From contig NZ_JACGVC010000045.1 in assembly GCF_014077005.1 (NCBI RefSeq), positions 1 to 64,000 on the forward strand: a DNA stretch of 64,000 nucleotides, given 5' to 3'. The stretch comes from Colwellia sp. MB3u-45. Its GTDB lineage: Bacteria; Pseudomonadota; Gammaproteobacteria; Enterobacterales; Alteromonadaceae. Position numbers and translations under genes: made by a program. This document shows, in pieces, positions 59,716 through 64,000 of this stretch; position 1 is the first letter of the stretch, and the number at the start of each line of letters is the position of its first letter. The notes under the pieces were generated by a model. The model saw nothing but the letters and a program-made list of their open reading frames with translations. It did no database searches and was not told the origin of the DNA.

Positions 59716-61206
59716 GTGTCAAACGATATTAGAAACGTTGTAATAGCAGGAGGTGGAACGGCTGGTTGGATGACAGCATCACTGATGCGTAAAGTTCTCC
59801 CTGAATCTATTCATATTACGCTGATTGAATCAGAACAAATAGGGATAGTAGGTGTTGGCGAAGCCACGATACCCCCCATACATATTTTCAATAATTACAT
59901 CGGGTTAGATGAAAAAGAATTTCTGATTGAAACCAAAGCGACAATAAAGCTAGCAATTAAATTTGAACACTGGAAAAAACAAGGTGAGCATTATTTTCAT
60001 ACCTTCGGGGCACCAGGTGCAAATATAGGTTTTTGTAGCTTTCAACATTATTTTTTTAGAGCAAAAAAAGCAGGATTATCCGCGTCTATTTGGGATTTTG
60101 ATTTAAATTACTTGTGCAGTGCATCAGCCAAATTTAATAAAATAAATACCAAAAATCCTTTGTATGATCTTCAATACGCTTATCATTTTGACTCTGAATT
60201 ATACGGAAAATTATTACGTAGAAAATCTGAGCAGGCAGGCGTTAGAAGAATTGAAGGGATTATTGATCATATAAAAATTGACCCAATAACCGGCTTTATA
60301 GACAAACTTAAATTAAAAACAGGCGTAGAAGTTGAAGGTGATTTATTTATTGACTGTACTGGACAAAGAGGCTTATTAATTAAAGAGGCTTTAGGGGTTG
60401 CTTACGAAAGTTGGAGTAAATACTTACCGGCAGATAGTGCCATTGCAGTGCCTACCGAACGTCTTGAATCACCTCTGCCTTATACTAAAAGTATCGCTCA
60501 TGATATTGGTTGGCAGTGGCAAATTCCTTTAGCTCATCGTAACGGAAATGGCATTGTTTATAGCTCTCAATACACGAGTGACGATATTGCACTGCAAACG
60601 TTAACCTCTAATTTACACGGAAAAATGTTAGATACACCAAAGACCATTCGATTTAACACGGGGCGTTCTGAAAAGCAGTGGCATAAAAATGTTATTGCCA
60701 TTGGTATGTCGAGTGGTTTTTTAGAGCCTTTAGAGTCAACTAGTATTCACTTAATTCAATCGAGTATTGTTAGGTTGTTAAAAATGTTTCCTAACCATGG
60801 AATTAAAGAAGAGGTTGTATCTTTATATAACAGTGAGTCTAAAAAAGAACTGGAGCAAATTCGAGATTTTATCATTCTTCATTATCACGTGAATGAGCGA
60901 AATGGCGATGACTTTTGGAACGACATGAAAAATATGGATGTCCCTTCACGTTTGAAACAAAAGATTGGTGCTTTTAAGGAAAGTGCAATAATTTCAAATG
61001 ATGAAAATGACATTTTTAAAGACTCGTCATGGTTACAAGTGATGTTAGGACAAGGCGTAACCCCTGATGATTATCACCCTTGCGCAGATGCGTTTGATGA
61101 TACACAAATCTTACATATAATGAATGAGATTAAAACGGCAAAGCATAAGCCATTGAAAGATATGTTGAAGTGCGAAGACTTTCTCAAATTATATACGGCT
61201 TATTAA
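59716..61206 (+). CDS. Flavin-dependent halogenase-like protein (tryptophan halogenase family), copy 1
   Basis: The 496-residue protein begins with the FAD motif VVIAGGGTAGWMTA and carries the family marks of flavin-dependent halogenases: Lys78 in TIKLAIKFEHW at the place of the chloramine-forming lysine of PrnA and RebH (Lys79), WQWQIP at 266-271 (the WxWxIP motif), and Glu340 in FLEPLESTS at the place of PrnA Glu346. So the halogenation machinery appears intact. Halogenases of this family in TonB-receptor loci usually have unknown natural substrates, and no flavin reductase gene is in the window. It is separated by one base from the next gene, a paralogue. Confidence 0.88.
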   Translation: MSNDIRNVVIAGGGTAGWMTASLMRKVLPESIHITLIESEQIGIVGVGEATIPPIHIFNNYIGLDEKEFLIETKATIKLAIKFEHWKKQGEHYFHTFGAPGANIGFCSFQHYFFRAKKAGLSASIWDFDLNYLCSASAKFNKINTKNPLYDLQYAYHFDSELYGKLLRRKSEQAGVRRIEGIIDHIKIDPITGFIDKLKLKTGVEVEGDLFIDCTGQRGLLIKEALGVAYESWSKYLPADSAIAVPTERLESPLPYTKSIAHDIGWQWQIPLAHRNGNGIVYSSQYTSDDIALQTLTSNLHGKMLDTPKTIRFNTGRSEKQWHKNVIAIGMSSGFLEPLESTSIHLIQSSIVRLLKMFPNHGIKEEVVSLYNSESKKELEQIRDFIILHYHVNERNGDDFWNDMKNMDVPSRLKQKIGAFKESAIISNDENDIFKDSSWLQVMLGQGVTPDDYHPCADAFDDTQILHIMNEIKTAKHKPLKDMLKCEDFLKLYTAY

Positions 61207-61207
61207 T

Positions 61208-62683
61208 ATGTCGACGTTAAAGAAAATAGTGATATTAGGTGGCGGCACGGCCGGTTGGATGGCCGCAAACCTAATGGCAAAAAAGTGGAAAAACAAACCC
61301 ATAGCGATTTATTTAATTGAATCTCCCTGTATTGGTATTGTGGGTGTGGGGGAAGGGTCAACGCCCACATTAAAAGCATTTTTTAATCAGATGAATATAG
61401 CAGAATCTGAATGGATGCCTGCATGCAACGCAACCTATAAATTAAATATTCGTTTTAATGGTTGGAGCCCATCAAGTCCGCTAAATAGTTATTCGCACCC
61501 TTTTAAATCTCAGGTAGATGTTCACAGCGAACGATCTTTTTTTGTAAATTGTTTAACACGTAGGATGGGATTAAACGTAACAACAGATCCAGAACTGTTT
61601 TTTTTAAATGGGGTATTGGCTCAAAAAAAATTAAAGCCTGAAGCGGCTATAAATTTTCCGTTTAACACAGAATATGGTTATCACTTTGATTCAGCGCTAT
61701 TAGGTACTTTTTTAAAAGAGAAAGCCGTTGCTTTAGGTGTAACGCATTATCAAGGCAAAGTAACCTCTGTTGAACAGCATATTGATGGTTCAATAAAACA
61801 CTTAGTAACCGATGCAAACAACGTTTTTGAGGGCGATTTTTTTATCGATTGTTCTGGGTTTGAAGCTGTACTTATGCGACAAAAACTAAAGGTTAAGTTT
61901 ACCTCTTTTAGCGATAATTTATTCAATGATTCAGCTGTCGTTATACCTACAAACACGCCGTATGATAACAGTATTGAAACCATTTCTACGGCACTTAGTG
62001 CAGGTTGGGCGTGGGAAATACCTCTAGCGAATCGACAAGGTAATGGCTATGTTTATAGTTCTCAATTTATAGACAGTGACAAAGCAGAAAGAGAATTAAG
62101 GGATCATTTAGGCATTATAGATAAAGACGTAAATGCCAAACATTTAAAAATGAATATTGGGCAATTAGAGAGCCACTGGAGTAAAAATTGTTTGGCACTA
62201 GGGCTTTCTCAAGGGTTTATAGAACCATTAGAAGCCACGGCATTACATTTAGTACAAACCAGTATTGATAGTTTTATTACACTGTTTGAACAAGGTGATT
62301 TTACCAATAAATATCAAACGACCTACAATAAAATAGTCAATGAACGGTTTGAAAGCGTCAGAGATTATATCGTTGCGCATTATAAGTTAAATAGTCGGCA
62401 TGACAGTGATTACTGGAAGGAAAATAGAGAAAACCTCATATTATCAGATGCTCTTTTGCATATATTAGACTGTTGGTATAAAGGAAAGGAATTAACGCAA
62501 GAAGTGGTGATGAGCCAAACAGGTTCACAATTCTCATTGTCGTCTTGGCATTGCCTATTAGCCGGTAACAATGTTTTTCCTTCTTTAGCGGTAAAGCAGC
62601 CAGGGGTTGGAGACTTATACCGAGAATATCAATTAGAAAAATTTTACGCTAATTGCTCATTAAATTTTGCATCAATTATTTAA
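61208..62683 (+). CDS. Flavin-dependent halogenase-like protein (tryptophan halogenase family), copy 2
   Basis: The 491-residue paralogue starts with IVILGGGTAGWMAA, has Lys78 in ATYKLNIRFNGW, WAWEIP at 267-272 and Glu342 in FIEPLEATALH. The serine of the usual PLES block is alanine here, unlike copy 1. It is clearly diverged from copy 1, so the two are an old pair and not a recent duplication. The stop of copy 1 and the start of copy 2 are one base apart, which suggests translational coupling and perhaps a heterodimer or two sequential reactions. The GMC oxidoreductase gene follows after about 90 bp. Confidence 0.87.
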   Translation: MSTLKKIVILGGGTAGWMAANLMAKKWKNKPIAIYLIESPCIGIVGVGEGSTPTLKAFFNQMNIAESEWMPACNATYKLNIRFNGWSPSSPLNSYSHPFKSQVDVHSERSFFVNCLTRRMGLNVTTDPELFFLNGVLAQKKLKPEAAINFPFNTEYGYHFDSALLGTFLKEKAVALGVTHYQGKVTSVEQHIDGSIKHLVTDANNVFEGDFFIDCSGFEAVLMRQKLKVKFTSFSDNLFNDSAVVIPTNTPYDNSIETISTALSAGWAWEIPLANRQGNGYVYSSQFIDSDKAERELRDHLGIIDKDVNAKHLKMNIGQLESHWSKNCLALGLSQGFIEPLEATALHLVQTSIDSFITLFEQGDFTNKYQTTYNKIVNERFESVRDYIVAHYKLNSRHDSDYWKENRENLILSDALLHILDCWYKGKELTQEVVMSQTGSQFSLSSWHCLLAGNNVFPSLAVKQPGVGDLYREYQLEKFYANCSLNFASII

Positions 62684-62774
62684 TATTCAACGCAATACAT
62701 AATTAAACAAACAAAAAAAACGGGTGTATACCTGATTTACTGATTAACTAAAATACTGTCCGAGGGGATTTAAA

Positions 62775-64000
62775 ATGGAAAGTAATTATTACGATGCTAT
62801 CGTCGTTGGTTCGGGGATAAGTGGTGGCTGGGCCGCAAAAGAACTTACAGAAAAAGGTCTTAAAGTTTTAATGCTCGAAAGAGGAAGAAACATAGATCAC
62901 ATAACAGGTTATGAAAATGCGCATAAAGAAGCATGGGATTACCCACATCGTGGCGAACGCACACAAGAAATGGTAAAAAATCATCCGGTGCTATCACGAG
63001 ATTTTCCACTGAATGAGCCAACGTTTGGTATGTGGGCCAATGAACAAGAATCGCCGTACGTAGAAAAAAAACGATTTGATTGGTACAGAGGCTATCACGT
63101 AGGCGGCCGATCTTTATTATGGGGTCGTCAAAGTTATAGATTGAATCCAGAAGACTTTATGGCTAATGCCAAAGAAGGGATAGCGGTTGATTGGCCTATT
63201 CGATATGAAGATATTTCACCTTGGTATGATTATGTTGAACGCTATGCCGGAATAAGTGGAAATAGAGATGGCTTAGATGTTTTACCTGACGGTCAGTATC
63301 AACCAGCCATATTATTGAATTGTGTAGAGAAAGAAGTCGCAGCACGTATAAAAAAAGCCTACAAAAGCTCTCGCCATTTAATATCAGGTCGCACGGCAAA
63401 TATGACTCAACCTAAGCCAGAACAAAATAGGTTGAATTGTCAGTACCGTAATAAATGTTGGTTAGGTTGTCCGTTTGGTGGATATTTTAGTACGCAATCT
63501 TGTACGTTGCCAGCGGCAGTAAAAACAGGAAATTTAACTCTTCGCCCATTCTCAATTGTAAAAGAAATTCTTTATGATAAAGACAAGAAAAGAGCGACAG
63601 GTGTATCGGTTATTGATGCTGAAACTCACGAGGTGTACGAGTTTAAAAGTAAAATTATTTTTGTAAATGCGTCAACACTTAATTCTGCTTGGTTGCTCAT
63701 GAATTCTGCTACAGATGTTTGGGAAGGAGGCTTAGGGAGTAGTAGTGGCGAGCTAGGGCATAATGTAATGGATCACCATTTTAAGGTAGGTGCTCAGGCT
63801 GAAGTAGAAGGCTTTGACGATTTGTATCACTATGGGCGTCGTCCGAGCGGATTTTATATTCCACGTTTTCGTAATTGGGGATCTGATAAACGAAATTACC
63901 TTAGAGGTTTTGGTTATCAAGGTTCAGCAAGTCGACAAGGTTGGGGGCAAGATGTTGCAGAAATGGGGATAGGTAAAAACCTTAAAGATACGATAACCGA
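62775..64000 (+). CDS. GMC family oxidoreductase, partial (runs off window)
   Basis: The reading frame is open from the ATG at 62775, with a strong GAGGGG Shine-Dalgarno, to the window end: 408 codons without a stop. The N-terminus has the FAD motif IVVGSGISGGWAAKEL and the GMC signature GGRSLLWGRQSYRL. A cysteine cluster (Cys222, Cys228, Cys232, in NCQYRNKCWLGCP) is a feature of the glucoside 3-dehydrogenase-like branch. Such enzymes oxidise sugar hydroxyls, often with a small Tat-exported partner subunit and a cytochrome, which would lie to the right. The C-terminal substrate domain and catalytic histidines are beyond the window. Confidence 0.88.
   Translation, partial: MESNYYDAIVVGSGISGGWAAKELTEKGLKVLMLERGRNIDHITGYENAHKEAWDYPHRGERTQEMVKNHPVLSRDFPLNEPTFGMWANEQESPYVEKKRFDWYRGYHVGGRSLLWGRQSYRLNPEDFMANAKEGIAVDWPIRYEDISPWYDYVERYAGISGNRDGLDVLPDGQYQPAILLNCVEKEVAARIKKAYKSSRHLISGRTANMTQPKPEQNRLNCQYRNKCWLGCPFGGYFSTQSCTLPAAVKTGNLTLRPFSIVKEILYDKDKKRATGVSVIDAETHEVYEFKSKIIFVNASTLNSAWLLMNSATDVWEGGLGSSSGELGHNVMDHHFKVGAQAEVEGFDDLYHYGRRPSGFYIPRFRNWGSDKRNYLRGFGYQGSASRQGWGQDVAEMGIGKNLKDTIT

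Overview
The window reads as chromosome of a low-GC marine gammaproteobacterium of the Alteromonadales, most like Colwellia or Thalassotalea. This rests on the AT-rich sequence, serB lying back to back with a smp/ytjB-type gene, a small protein of the TIGR02922 type, MetJ-type operators, and the Shewanella/Colwellia flavour of most proteins. It is an inference, because no database search was possible.

Positions 1-50900 are mostly core genome. The left edge is the 3' end of a 5S rRNA gene with its terminator. Then come an FAD oxidoreductase and gph (convergent), a small translation-associated family protein, a membrane-anchored coiled-coil protein, cysB, the sdaA-nudL-pabB group, class I fumarase, a TIGR02922-type protein, rmuC, an NSS transporter, and proA and proB, which are divergent and separated by a decayed gene. 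Next are an aldehyde dehydrogenase of the GabD type, a single-domain voltage-gated cation channel, two tandem TPR hybrid histidine kinases, an Mpo1-like protein and LysE exporter pair, a YoaK-type membrane protein, an HD phosphohydrolase, a methyltransferase, the metA-metH operon behind MetJ boxes, a BLUF photoreceptor, radA, a double-PilZ protein, serB/smp, a TatD-type nuclease, argS and prfC.

From about 50900 to the right edge the character changes to an accessory catabolic island. Its left border carries a degenerate 3' fragment of a tRNA-Leu gene with a terminator. The island holds a leftward operon (Gfo/Idh/MocA oxidoreductase, TIM-barrel sugar isomerase/epimerase, MFS transporter), a relic of an SMP-30/gluconolactonase gene, a PAS-AraC regulator, and a rightward operon (TonB-dependent receptor, two flavin-dependent halogenase-like proteins, and a GMC oxidoreductase cut by the window end).

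The most interesting signal is regulatory. An 83-bp element occurs upstream of both catabolic operons in the same orientation relative to the genes, with 69 of 83 positions identical by hand alignment. Each copy holds two CCGATTT half-sites 21 bp apart and a shared TATAGT -10-like box. The PAS-AraC gene lies between the two operons. This suggests one regulator and two co-regulated operons for import and oxidative breakdown of an unidentified sugar or glycoside-like compound, with a pair of halogenase-fold enzymes of unknown role.
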